Source of the DNA: an uncultured Pseudomonadota bacterium
GTDB taxonomy: Bacteria > Pseudomonadota > Alphaproteobacteria > Rs-D84
NCBI GenBank assembly: GCA_946613885.1
Contig: CAMOGA010000007.1
Span: forward strand, 1 to 60,768
Direction of reading: 5' to 3'
Length of the DNA: 60,768 nucleotides
Part shown: positions 53,719 to 60,768 of the stretch, piece after piece
How the letters are laid out: every line of letters starts with the position of its first letter
Numbering within the stretch: position 1 is the first letter of the stretch
Position numbers and translations under genes: made by a program
Notes under the pieces: generated by a model
The model's input: only the letters and a program-made list of their open reading frames with translations
Database searches by the model: none
Told to the model about the DNA's origin: nothing

Positions 53719-54420
53719 TTACATCAACGTACAATTTATAACATTTTTGTCGTTACTGTATATGCTGAACACACCATCGCCACAACGATAAATTTTCAAG
53801 GTATCTCCTTCAAAAGATTGATTTATATATCGGATTTCAATTGCACAGATGGGCCTTTGACCACGTAAATTTGCATCATATTGATTAACAATATATCTGA
53901 CATATGCAACATTGTTTGTATGACGATTAAAATCAATGTCCGAACTGCGCACCACCACAGTATCCAATAAATCAATTGGGGTAAAATCAATTTTTTGAAA
54001 TTCAATATCTACATCAAATTTCTCGGGTTTAATTTTATCATCTACCCCCACAGTATTTGCCCGACGAATACGTCCAGATTGATGATCAATTGCACATAAT
54101 TCTGCACGCGAAACCACCGCCACATTACCACCAGATTTTATAACCGTATCCACCAACAATTTAACCCCACCAATATCAGTAATTGCACACTCAATAACAT
54201 ATTCATCCATCCAGTGTACAGGCCGGCGAATTTCAACCCTGTTTTTCACAAAAACCCACGTTGCATCATATTCACGAACACATGTTTCGCCATCCAATTT
54301 TAATTCGCCCATCATTTCACAGATTGCATCTTCGACCAATTGAAATGCACCAACTGCGGATAAATTTGCAGCCGTATCGCAAAAACTGTAATTCAATCTA
54401 TCGTGTTTCACTAACTTCAT
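53719..54420 (-). CDS. acyl-ACP thioesterase-like double hot-dog protein
   Basis: Resembles bacterial acyl-ACP thioesterases (FatA/FatB fold), which release free fatty acids from acyl carrier protein. The N-terminal hot-dog domain has WVFVKNRVEIRRPVHWMDE, the C-terminal one carries SSDIDFNRHTNNVAYVRYIVN, the conserved D-x-N-x-H-x-N-N helix start with catalytic residues. It lies between the TetR regulator (4-base overlap) and the export genes, an addition not found in the E. coli cecR-ybhGFSR operon. This suggests that the pump handles a fatty-acid-derived or membrane-active compound. Confidence 0.82.
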   Translation of the reverse strand: MKLVKHDRLNYSFCDTAANLSAVGAFQLVEDAICEMMGELKLDGETCVREYDATWVFVKNRVEIRRPVHWMDEYVIECAITDIGGVKLLVDTVIKSGGNVAVVSRAELCAIDHQSGRIRRANTVGVDDKIKPEKFDVDIEFQKIDFTPIDLLDTVVVRSSDIDFNRHTNNVAYVRYIVNQYDANLRGQRPICAIEIRYINQSFEGDTLKIYRCGDGVFSIYSNDKNVINCTLM

Positions 54421-55025
54421 TTTATACCCCTGGGTTTATTATCAGATAACAATGTTTTGCAATTTTCCAAAATTTGTTGTTTTACATCTTGCAAAAAATT
54501 TCGTGTATACCGCACAGCGTTTTGATGCACTTTGAAAGACATAATTTGTCCAACCATACAATGTGCCTGAATATCCGCAGTTGTTTTATCCCATCCAGTA
54601 ATATCCATAATTAATTTTGCAGCACGCATTTTCAACGGCCCCAAAATTTCAGTATATATCTTATTACCACTGGACAAAGGCATCAAAAATTCGCGTATTG
54701 TAATCAAAGACATCGCGTTTGATATTTTATCAGAAAACACATAATCAAAAAAAGACCCAATTGCAAACAACAATTGATTCAAAGATGACATATTATGATT
54801 TTCCAATTCGTAATCTAATCTATCAACAAAAGAAGTTTTTACATCCATAATTATTTTATCAATAACGGCATCATATAATTTTTGTTTTGAACCAAAATAG
54901 TAATTTATCGTACACAAATTCACCCCAGACATCGCAACCAAATCACGGGTTGAAACCCCATCAAATCCATATTCAGCAAACATTTGCGTTGCGTTTTCTA
55001 ATAATTTTTCTTTTGTATTTTTCAT
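54417..55025 (-). CDS. cecR: TetR-family repressor (CecR/YbiH-like)
   Basis: The first 50 residues are a TetR helix-turn-helix: FAEYGFDGVSTRDLVAMSGVN then LCTINYYFGSKQKLYDAVID. The C-terminal domain has VGQIMSFKVHQNAVRY, matching the CecR/YbiH group. In E. coli CecR controls the ybhGFSR exporter, and the gene order here is the same, so it most likely represses its own operon. Start set at 55025 behind AAAGGGT; an upstream frame of 8 codons overlaps the promoter. Confidence 0.87.
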   Translation of the reverse strand: MKNTKEKLLENATQMFAEYGFDGVSTRDLVAMSGVNLCTINYYFGSKQKLYDAVIDKIIMDVKTSFVDRLDYELENHNMSSLNQLLFAIGSFFDYVFSDKISNAMSLITIREFLMPLSSGNKIYTEILGPLKMRAAKLIMDITGWDKTTADIQAHCMVGQIMSFKVHQNAVRYTRNFLQDVKQQILENCKTLLSDNKPRGIK

Positions 55026-55047
55026 ACAATACCCTTTTTGCCAGAAC

Positions 55048-55086
55048 ATAATATCACAAACAAAAAATTAAGTCAATCGTTTGATT
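55048..55086 (-). promoter_or_regulatory. promoter and likely operator of the cecR-export operon
   Basis: On the minus strand TTGACT and TATTAT are 17 bases apart. The -35 box overlaps an inverted repeat at 55071-55086 of the form A-x-TCAA-x-CG-x-TTGA-x-T (14 of 16 symmetric positions), a size and place suited to autorepression by the TetR protein. Confidence 0.6.
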
Positions 55087-55099
55087 TTATACCTATATC

Positions 55100-55133
55100 A
55101 TCCAGATTTATAAAAAACGTAAACAATCTGGAT
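55100..55133. repeat. 8-bp inverted repeat upstream of tRNA-Gly
   Basis: ATCCAGAT (55100-55107) and ATCTGGAT (55126-55133), 18 bases apart, followed by a run of A. It lies between the cecR promoter and the tRNA and may be a weak terminator or a second regulator site. Confidence 0.45.
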
Positions 55134-55234
55134 TAAAAAATTTATTTACCATGGCAAGATACCAAGAATAATTATGTTGATATTATTTTTTTCTTGCAAA
55201 ATGATTTTTAATATGTCAAAATGCTTTCCGCAAT

Positions 55235-55311
55235 GCGAGCGTAGCTCAGTTGGCTAGAGCGCAACCTTGCCAAGGTTGAGGTCGAGGGTTCGAGCCCCTT
55301 TGCTCGCACCA
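55235..55311 (+). tRNA. tRNA-Gly (anticodon GCC)
   Basis: Acceptor GCGAGCG / TGCTCGC, discriminator A and encoded CCA. The anticodon loop TTGCCAA gives GCC, reading GGC/GGU. The T-arm is GAGGGTTCGAGCCCC. A terminator and a partial copy of its own 3' end follow. Confidence 0.95.
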
Positions 55312-55522
55312 AAGTTTTAACACCCGAAAGGGTGTTTTTTGTTTTTGTGCAAAGGGGCGAGAATCTCGCCGTAGTGAAACGCAGGCGGATTGCGAGGCGA
55401 GGCAACTTTAGTTGCCGAAGTACTTTGCTCGCACCAAAGATTTAACACCCGAAAGGGTGGTTTTTAAATATCTCGGGCAAAGGGGCGAGAATCTCGCCGT
55501 AGTGAAACGCAGGCGGATTGCG
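55298..55522 (+). repeat. tRNA-Gly-derived tandem repeat, two copies of about 125 bp
   Basis: The tRNA 3' end CTTTGCTCGCACCAAAG is repeated at 55423-55439, each copy followed by TTTAACACCCGAAAGGGTG, then by GCAAAGGGGCGAGAATCTCG at 55349 and 55477 and GCAGGCGGATTGCG at 55381 and 55509. GCAAAGGGGC is the reverse complement of the tRNA T-arm/acceptor segment GCCCCTTTGC, so each unit carries an inverted echo too. The bases 55312-55657 hold this repeat and a TTGACA (55540) but no gene. Confidence 0.85.
55319..55336 (+). terminator. tRNA-Gly terminator
   Basis: AACACCC / GGGTGTT stem with a GAAA loop followed by TTTTGTTTTT, 7 bases after the CCA end. A second copy lies at 55444-55459 in the repeat. 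Confidence 0.8.
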
Positions 55523-55657
55523 AAAAAAGAAAATTAATGTTGACAAATTTGTTTTTTATACTATCGTATTGCGATATGAATAAAAAAACTTAAAAATACG
55601 TTGATTGAAAAATATTTTTATGTTAAACATTACAAGCTAAAAAAACAAGGAGTTGAT

Positions 55658-56620
55658 ATGATTATTAATTATTACGAAACATATATCGAACCAATATTAA
55701 ATAAGCTTCCACGCGAAGCACGCAATAGTGTATTGAACAATTTTACTGTTCAAGAACATTTGCACGAACTTAACAAAAAGACGATACTTAAAAGAAAACA
55801 TCAACAAAACAGAACTATTGTCAGCAATATTTATTGGCATATCTCTAAATTATATACAAACACAGAATTTATGGATTCTTTTAACAATTTTGGAAATTCA
55901 TCGTTTGTCCCCGATTTGCCAAACATGGATTATGTAAACGCATACAAAAATATCGACAGCAAAACCGGCAAATTAACAATCCCAAAACGTTTTCACAGTA
56001 TTTATGAGATAAAATTATCAGATACCAAAGGATATCTGTGTCGTATTCGCGGAATCAATGAACACTCTACTTTCAATGTTATTCCAAAACATGGGGAACG
56101 TGATAAAGTGTATAAAGCGATTCGTCAAGTATCGCAAATTCCATTATTACCAATTGACGATATGTTTAATATATTTAAATATCTGACCGAACACGCCCAA
56201 ATAAAATATATTGTTTCAACACAAAAAAAAGCATATCATGGCAATCAATATGATATATATGAAATTAATCAAGCACACAATAAACGTAATAAAATCTTAC
56301 AATTACAAATGCAAATTCATGATTTAATTACCGAACGTGATGCGCGTCTGAACGATATAACCGAACAATTAAAAATCGCACAAAAAAATCAAGAAAACTC
56401 TATCAAAGGCGTGCAAGAATTACGTGACAAAAACGCAGATTTAAAAAACGCACAAAATGCCACATCGAATATTTTAGAGGCCGTAAAGCAATACGAAGAA
56501 CTGACCGCTAAAAAACAACAAATTGAACAAAAGTATGCAAAACAAATAGATTTTGCAAAACAAATGTCTGGATTACCATTTAATAAATTACGTAAACAAC
56601 AGGCAGAAAAACAAAAATAA
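55658..56620 (+). CDS. hypothetical protein with C-terminal coiled coil (320 aa)
   Basis: Not recognised. Residues 1-210 form a soluble, mixed domain with IIVSNIYWHISKLY-like helices, a Pro/Asp-rich middle (SFVPDLPNMDYVNAY) and a sheet-like stretch KTGKLTIPKRFHSIYEIKL with YLCRIRGINEH. From about 215 to the end it is a Gln/Lys/Glu-rich coiled coil. No signal peptide. I chose the ATG at 55658 because of AAGGAG 6 bases before it; the frame is open to 55601 without a better start. Confidence 0.65.
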   Translation: MIINYYETYIEPILNKLPREARNSVLNNFTVQEHLHELNKKTILKRKHQQNRTIVSNIYWHISKLYTNTEFMDSFNNFGNSSFVPDLPNMDYVNAYKNIDSKTGKLTIPKRFHSIYEIKLSDTKGYLCRIRGINEHSTFNVIPKHGERDKVYKAIRQVSQIPLLPIDDMFNIFKYLTEHAQIKYIVSTQKKAYHGNQYDIYEINQAHNKRNKILQLQMQIHDLITERDARLNDITEQLKIAQKNQENSIKGVQELRDKNADLKNAQNATSNILEAVKQYEELTAKKQQIEQKYAKQIDFAKQMSGLPFNKLRKQQAEKQK

Positions 56621-56623
56621 AAA

Positions 56624-56643
56624 ACCGCCCAACAATGGGCGGT
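56624..56643. terminator. bidirectional terminator
   Basis: ACCGCCC / GGGCGGT stem with an AACAAT loop. It has TTTTTT downstream on the plus strand and T-rich sequence on the minus strand, serving both convergent genes. Confidence 0.8.
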
Positions 56644-56648
56644 ATTTT

Positions 56649-58070
56649 TTACATCTCACGATTGGTTAAACCCAAATCTGCTGGTCGTGGCATATCCGCA
56701 TTACTATCATACGGTTTTTTCCACGTATCTGCAATCTTGACCCATTTGATACCTTTTTCTAAATCTTGCAACATTTGCATTAACAATGGATAATCTGGAT
56801 GTTGTTTTAATTTTTCCAATGCCTTGGTATACTCTTGTGATAATCTGGCGGCATTACGATGCAACACCGTATCCAGATATGGGTTATATGCCGCGATTCC
56901 ACCAGATTCCAGTTTTTTTACAGATTCCAGTTTTGCTTGTAATTTTTTTTCATATATATGTTTATCAGGATATTTTTCCGCACGTTCTTTATCTTCTTCA
57001 ATAAAAGATTTTTTCATATCGATGTATTTCAAAAACTCCTGTTCGTATACTTGATACATATCAAATGATTTGCCTTTGGCAAATATATTCCATATATTAA
57101 TTTCGCATTCTTGCAGATAATCAAAAGCATCCACAAAGTAATTATAAATATTTTCAATGTTCATTGTTTGACACATCTGAATCAATCTAATATAAGAATA
57201 TGATTTATTTTCAAACATATGTTCTAAAGAAATGCTATGCCCTTTGTTTCCGCTATTTCCGGCAATTCCATTATCCATTGCAACCCGTGCCACCGTGCGA
57301 GAAATTTCATCTTCATGGGACAAAACATATCTTGATCCCATCTTTTCCATGGCCATACGCACGACCATTTCACGTAAAAATTTGGTTAATATAACAATTC
57401 TAGTTTCTTCAAACAAACCATGTAAAAAAGCATGTTTGTCTTTTGATTTTTTATAATTTTCTTTTACTAATTTGTCTTCCCATTGTAAAAGGCTTTCTAC
57501 TTCGTCTTCTGTAAAATCACATTTATCATATTTTTCATATTCTGCACGCTGAAACGGGTCAACAAACGATAAAATTGTTTCAATCTCTTCATCGGTAAAA
57601 TAATCCGTTTTATATGTTGATTCCGTTTCACCAATTGTGAACAGAGTATCATTATTTGGTTTTATAATATGTGTACTGGATGGCAAAACCAATCCCGTAT
57701 CAGGATTTGGAATAAAATAAGTATCTTCGGTTGCCAGCTCTTGTGGGTTGGTGTTTTCTTTTACTAAATCATTATAGGGTGCCAACACAACAAATGGTTG
57801 CGCATCCCAATTTCCACCCATATGCCCAGAAACAATTTGATTTATTGTAAAATGAACTGTTGCGCGTGGATATTCATATCCCGTTGCCATCCCAGTGGAT
57901 TCAATATATAATTGTCCGTTTTTATTACGTCTCGGTTTATAATTTGTCGCATGAACGCAAACCCAATTCGACATGTCAGACATATAACTAATATTTGCTT
58001 CTTCATCAACAGTCTGTCGTTTATTATTTATCAATTCAACAGCATCACGAAAATCATTCACTTTTGCCAT
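56649..58070 (-). CDS. hypothetical protein (473 aa)
   Basis: Not recognised. The N-terminal 150 residues form a compact, enzyme-like domain (WVCVHATNYKPRR, YEYPRATVHFTINQIVSGHM, NWDAQPFVVLAPYNDL, TYFIPNPDTGLVLPSST) with several conserved-looking His, Asn and Trp residues. The remaining 320 are mostly helical with acidic and charged stretches; GNSGNKGHSISLEHMF lies near residue 280. No signal peptide or membrane segment. It has its own promoter and is flanked by two almost identical terminator hairpins. A secreted effector is possible but not shown. Confidence 0.65.
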   Translation of the reverse strand: MAKVNDFRDAVELINNKRQTVDEEANISYMSDMSNWVCVHATNYKPRRNKNGQLYIESTGMATGYEYPRATVHFTINQIVSGHMGGNWDAQPFVVLAPYNDLVKENTNPQELATEDTYFIPNPDTGLVLPSSTHIIKPNNDTLFTIGETESTYKTDYFTDEEIETILSFVDPFQRAEYEKYDKCDFTEDEVESLLQWEDKLVKENYKKSKDKHAFLHGLFEETRIVILTKFLREMVVRMAMEKMGSRYVLSHEDEISRTVARVAMDNGIAGNSGNKGHSISLEHMFENKSYSYIRLIQMCQTMNIENIYNYFVDAFDYLQECEINIWNIFAKGKSFDMYQVYEQEFLKYIDMKKSFIEEDKERAEKYPDKHIYEKKLQAKLESVKKLESGGIAAYNPYLDTVLHRNAARLSQEYTKALEKLKQHPDYPLLMQMLQDLEKGIKWVKIADTWKKPYDSNADMPRPADLGLTNREM

Positions 58071-58096
58071 ATAATTCTCCTTATCACATATTTGGT

Positions 58097-58124
58097 ATTA
58101 TATCATATCATCTAATAAAAACAA
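58097..58124 (-). promoter_or_regulatory. promoter of the 473-aa gene
   Basis: TTGTTT and TATAAT, 16 bases apart on the minus strand, with a leader that contains AAGGAGA. Confidence 0.5.
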
Positions 58125-58134
58125 AAATAAAAAC

Positions 58135-58154
58135 GCCGCCCAACATTGGGCGGC
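58135..58154 (-). terminator. terminator of the 327-aa membrane protein gene
   Basis: GCCGCCC / GGGCGGC stem with an AACATT loop, 17 bases past the stop, ending in TTTTTATTTTT on the minus strand. It differs by few bases from the hairpin at 56624. Confidence 0.75.
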
Positions 58155-58170
58155 AATGTGTGTACGTATA

Positions 58171-59154
58171 TTAAAACCATTTCCACGGTTGAAACGCCTT
58201 AATTAAACCCATGGCGGTTCGTTTATCCGCAAACGTATGACCACACCGTGGGCAAACAATGAACGGTGACAAGAATTGTTTTACCTTTTTAAATGCCATC
58301 ATCCAAATTACAAATCCAACCGCCCATGCTGCGATTACCAACCCCCAGGCAACATAGTTAAAATATTTATTAACAGTATTGGTTAAAATTTGAACAACGC
58401 CAACATCTGATTTTTCTAAATCATTATAAATCTTAACCGCCACAGGCCACGAAGACGGCCGCCATGGATACACATGTTTGATACCATAATTAGTCAACAA
58501 CGTTGTTCCCAATCCGCCAGAATGTTTATCCAGTTGATGTTTAACGGCTTCGTCAATCATTTTATCAACTTCGGTTTGGGAAATTTTTACTAATTCAGAT
58601 TTCACAGAATCCAGTTTTTTATTTACTTGTTCTGCCACTGCATCAACCTTGGCAATATTTTTATCTGCCGTATCAACAGTGTTGTTTACTTTTTCCACCG
58701 CTTTGTCCACACCGGTTGTTTTCACACCAAACCGATTTGCAATACCCGCAAACGCAGACACACGCGATGTTTCTGTTTTTACTTTGTTTGTTTGTTCTTT
58801 GGCCTTGGCCGTGGTATCGGTAACTTTGTTAACACCACCTTCAACTATTTTAACTTTTTCAATTGCAACACCAATTGGTTTTTCCAGATTGATAGAATTT
58901 TTAATTCCGTCTAATAATTTTTCGTATTGTTTTGCAATATTTCGTTGCAAATCAAAGAACATTGACACAACCATAGATTTTTTAATTGGTCCAGAATAAG
59001 TATTTTTCACATGTAATGGAAACCATGCAACAAATATAATCCATATTACAGAAATAACCGCAAATATACGTTTAGTGGTTGTTATCACAGATGTCTTTTT
59101 TGCGACAGTTTTTTTACCGCCCATATCAATAACTTCAATTTGTTTTTTTGGCAT
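58171..59154 (-). CDS. two-helix membrane protein with coiled coil and CxxC end (327 aa)
   Basis: Not recognised. A basic N-terminus leads to a transmembrane helix near residues 30-48 (IFAVISVIWIIFVAWFPLHV). The large loop is a Lys/Val/Asp/Thr-rich coiled coil (VDKAVEKVNNTVDTADKNIA). A second helix lies near 270-291 (AWGLVIAAWAVGFVIWMMAF), and the C-terminus ends with CPRCGHTF, one half of a zinc ribbon. The loop would lie on one side of the membrane and both ends on the other. Start at 59154 after AAGGGGG; an upstream frame of 15 codons lacks support. Confidence 0.65.
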   Translation of the reverse strand: MPKKQIEVIDMGGKKTVAKKTSVITTTKRIFAVISVIWIIFVAWFPLHVKNTYSGPIKKSMVVSMFFDLQRNIAKQYEKLLDGIKNSINLEKPIGVAIEKVKIVEGGVNKVTDTTAKAKEQTNKVKTETSRVSAFAGIANRFGVKTTGVDKAVEKVNNTVDTADKNIAKVDAVAEQVNKKLDSVKSELVKISQTEVDKMIDEAVKHQLDKHSGGLGTTLLTNYGIKHVYPWRPSSWPVAVKIYNDLEKSDVGVVQILTNTVNKYFNYVAWGLVIAAWAVGFVIWMMAFKKVKQFLSPFIVCPRCGHTFADKRTAMGLIKAFQPWKWF

Positions 59155-59220
59155 AATATCCCCCTTAGATTTATGTTTTATATGATACCCTATTTCCACA
59201 TTTATTTCAATGGGATTTGT

Positions 59221-59550
59221 TTATCTGGATTTTAATAATTTTTTGGCACAAAATTCTGCATTCAACCGATTTGCACCAGTTGCCATTATTTGTGATTCCA
59301 ATTTTTCCTTTAACAATCGTCTAGATTGCGCGAATTTCGATACATTTTTTTCTTCGTCTTCTAAACTATTAAATACCACTGTTTCAGTATATTTCATTCG
59401 CACATCATTTATTAAATTACCAGAATCTATGATATATATAACCTTGAAATAACTTTTTTCATCATCAAAAAATGGTGGTGTTTGACAATAATCGACAACA
59501 CGTTTGATTTTTTTAGGTGGATTTTTGTGTTCTTTTCTTTTATCTGGCAT
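59221..59550 (-). CDS. hypothetical protein (109 aa)
   Basis: Not recognised. Basic N-terminus (PDKRKEHKNPPKKIKR), an alpha/beta middle with FKVIYIIDSGNL, and a helical C-terminal half with the segment KFAQSRRLLKEKLESQI. No signal peptide. It overlaps the preceding gene by 11 bases, so it is the third in the tgt unit on the minus strand. Confidence 0.55.
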   Translation of the reverse strand: MPDKRKEHKNPPKKIKRVVDYCQTPPFFDDEKSYFKVIYIIDSGNLINDVRMKYTETVVFNSLEDEEKNVSKFAQSRRLLKEKLESQIMATGANRLNAEFCAKKLLKSR

Positions 59551-59884
59551 TTTGTAAACCTATCATTTCACTTGCGTGTTTTTTAAATTTGTTAATCGCA
59601 TCTCTGACCATTTCCGCCTTGTCTGATTTTTCATTAAAATCGCAATAACGCGACAAAGTTTCATAATATACAGACGCAGATTCGGCATTATCAAATGCGT
59701 TTATTTCTGTTTGTGGTTGAATCATCGTTGTACCGTTTTTTACAGGCAAAAACAACGATAAAACGAAAAACAAATCACCCATACTTTCGCCAGTCACTTC
59801 TTGGGTTGCCAAATAAAATTTATTTACATCATTTAAAACCAACACCGGTTTTTTTATACTGGTTGTTGTTGTTTTCTTTGTCAT
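59540..59884 (-). CDS. hypothetical protein (114 aa)
   Basis: Not recognised. A Lys/Thr-rich N-terminus (MTKKTTTTSIKKP) is followed by a mixed domain with FYLATQEVTGESMGDLFFVLSLF and a C-terminal helical part. Soluble. It begins 2 bases after tgt and overlaps the next gene by 11 bases, so it is co-transcribed with tgt. No functional link to queuosine is visible. Confidence 0.55.
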   Translation of the reverse strand: MTKKTTTTSIKKPVLVLNDVNKFYLATQEVTGESMGDLFFVLSLFLPVKNGTTMIQPQTEINAFDNAESASVYYETLSRYCDFNEKSDKAEMVRDAINKFKKHASEMIGLQNAR

Positions 59885-59886
59885 TT

Positions 59887-60768
<882 letters not shown>

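Noticed and set aside
55208-55405. A 65-codon minus-strand frame over tRNA-Gly
   Set aside because: It is antisense to the tRNA and its repeat; the protein shows no sensible features.

Overview
The window reads as a stretch of chromosome from a low-GC, small-genome member of the Alphaproteobacteria, probably a host-associated or gut lineage. The placement rests on the TrcR/DUF1013 cell-cycle regulator, a DUF2155 protein, an RNase J of the alphaproteobacterial kind and the rpsP-rimM-trmD-rplS block. The genetic code is standard: TGA ends real genes, and prfB carries the classical programmed frameshift at an in-frame TGA. Coding density is high, overlaps of the ATGA type are frequent, and I see no prophage, insertion sequence or CRISPR array.

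Layout. 1-549: a 167-bp tandem repeat that seems to follow a tRNA lying mostly outside the window. 585-7130 (minus): two overlapping genes for exported proteins (one large, with kinase-like and zinc-protease-like parts), a FabG-like reductase and a small unknown. 7212-12788 (plus): ribosomal/RNA-modification operon rpsP, three small lineage-specific genes, rimM, trmD, rplS, DUF2155, a small membrane protein, a DUF1460 amidase-like protein and tsaD. 12792-15512: unknown gene, xseA and a DUF488-like pair. 15545-20303 (minus): recN and a split addA. 20388-29964: coiled-coil membrane protein, Gmk-like kinase, rpoD, trcR, cysS, tRNA-Ser, fused accDA and ihfB. 30121-35148: peroxiredoxin, ATL protein behind a tRNA-Ser, Tat-exported amidase, Cys-rich exported protein and prfB. 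35170-42450: tRNA-Arg, rnj, NUDIX, Cys-motif small proteins, rpsD, trpS, SIMPL protein and a XerC/D recombinase. 42499-47616 (minus): cold-shock protein, RelA/SpoT-like protein, lysS, unknown and guaC. 47721-55025 (minus): a CecR-YbhGFSR-like operon with an added acyl-ACP thioesterase and a TolC. 55235-55522: tRNA-Gly followed by a second tRNA-associated repeat. 55658-60768: lineage-specific unknown genes and the end of tgt.

How it fits together. Most genes are translation, DNA-repair and envelope housekeeping. The distinctive layer is made of (i) small proteins with a C-x6-C motif placed beside ribosomal protein genes, (ii) repeats that copy the 3' end of the neighbouring tRNA together with a terminator hairpin, (iii) at least five genes whose predicted -10 box lies 6-7 bases before the start codon, pointing to leaderless mRNAs, (iv) the exported kinase/protease-like pair, and (v) a complete export operon coupled to a lipid-cleaving thioesterase.
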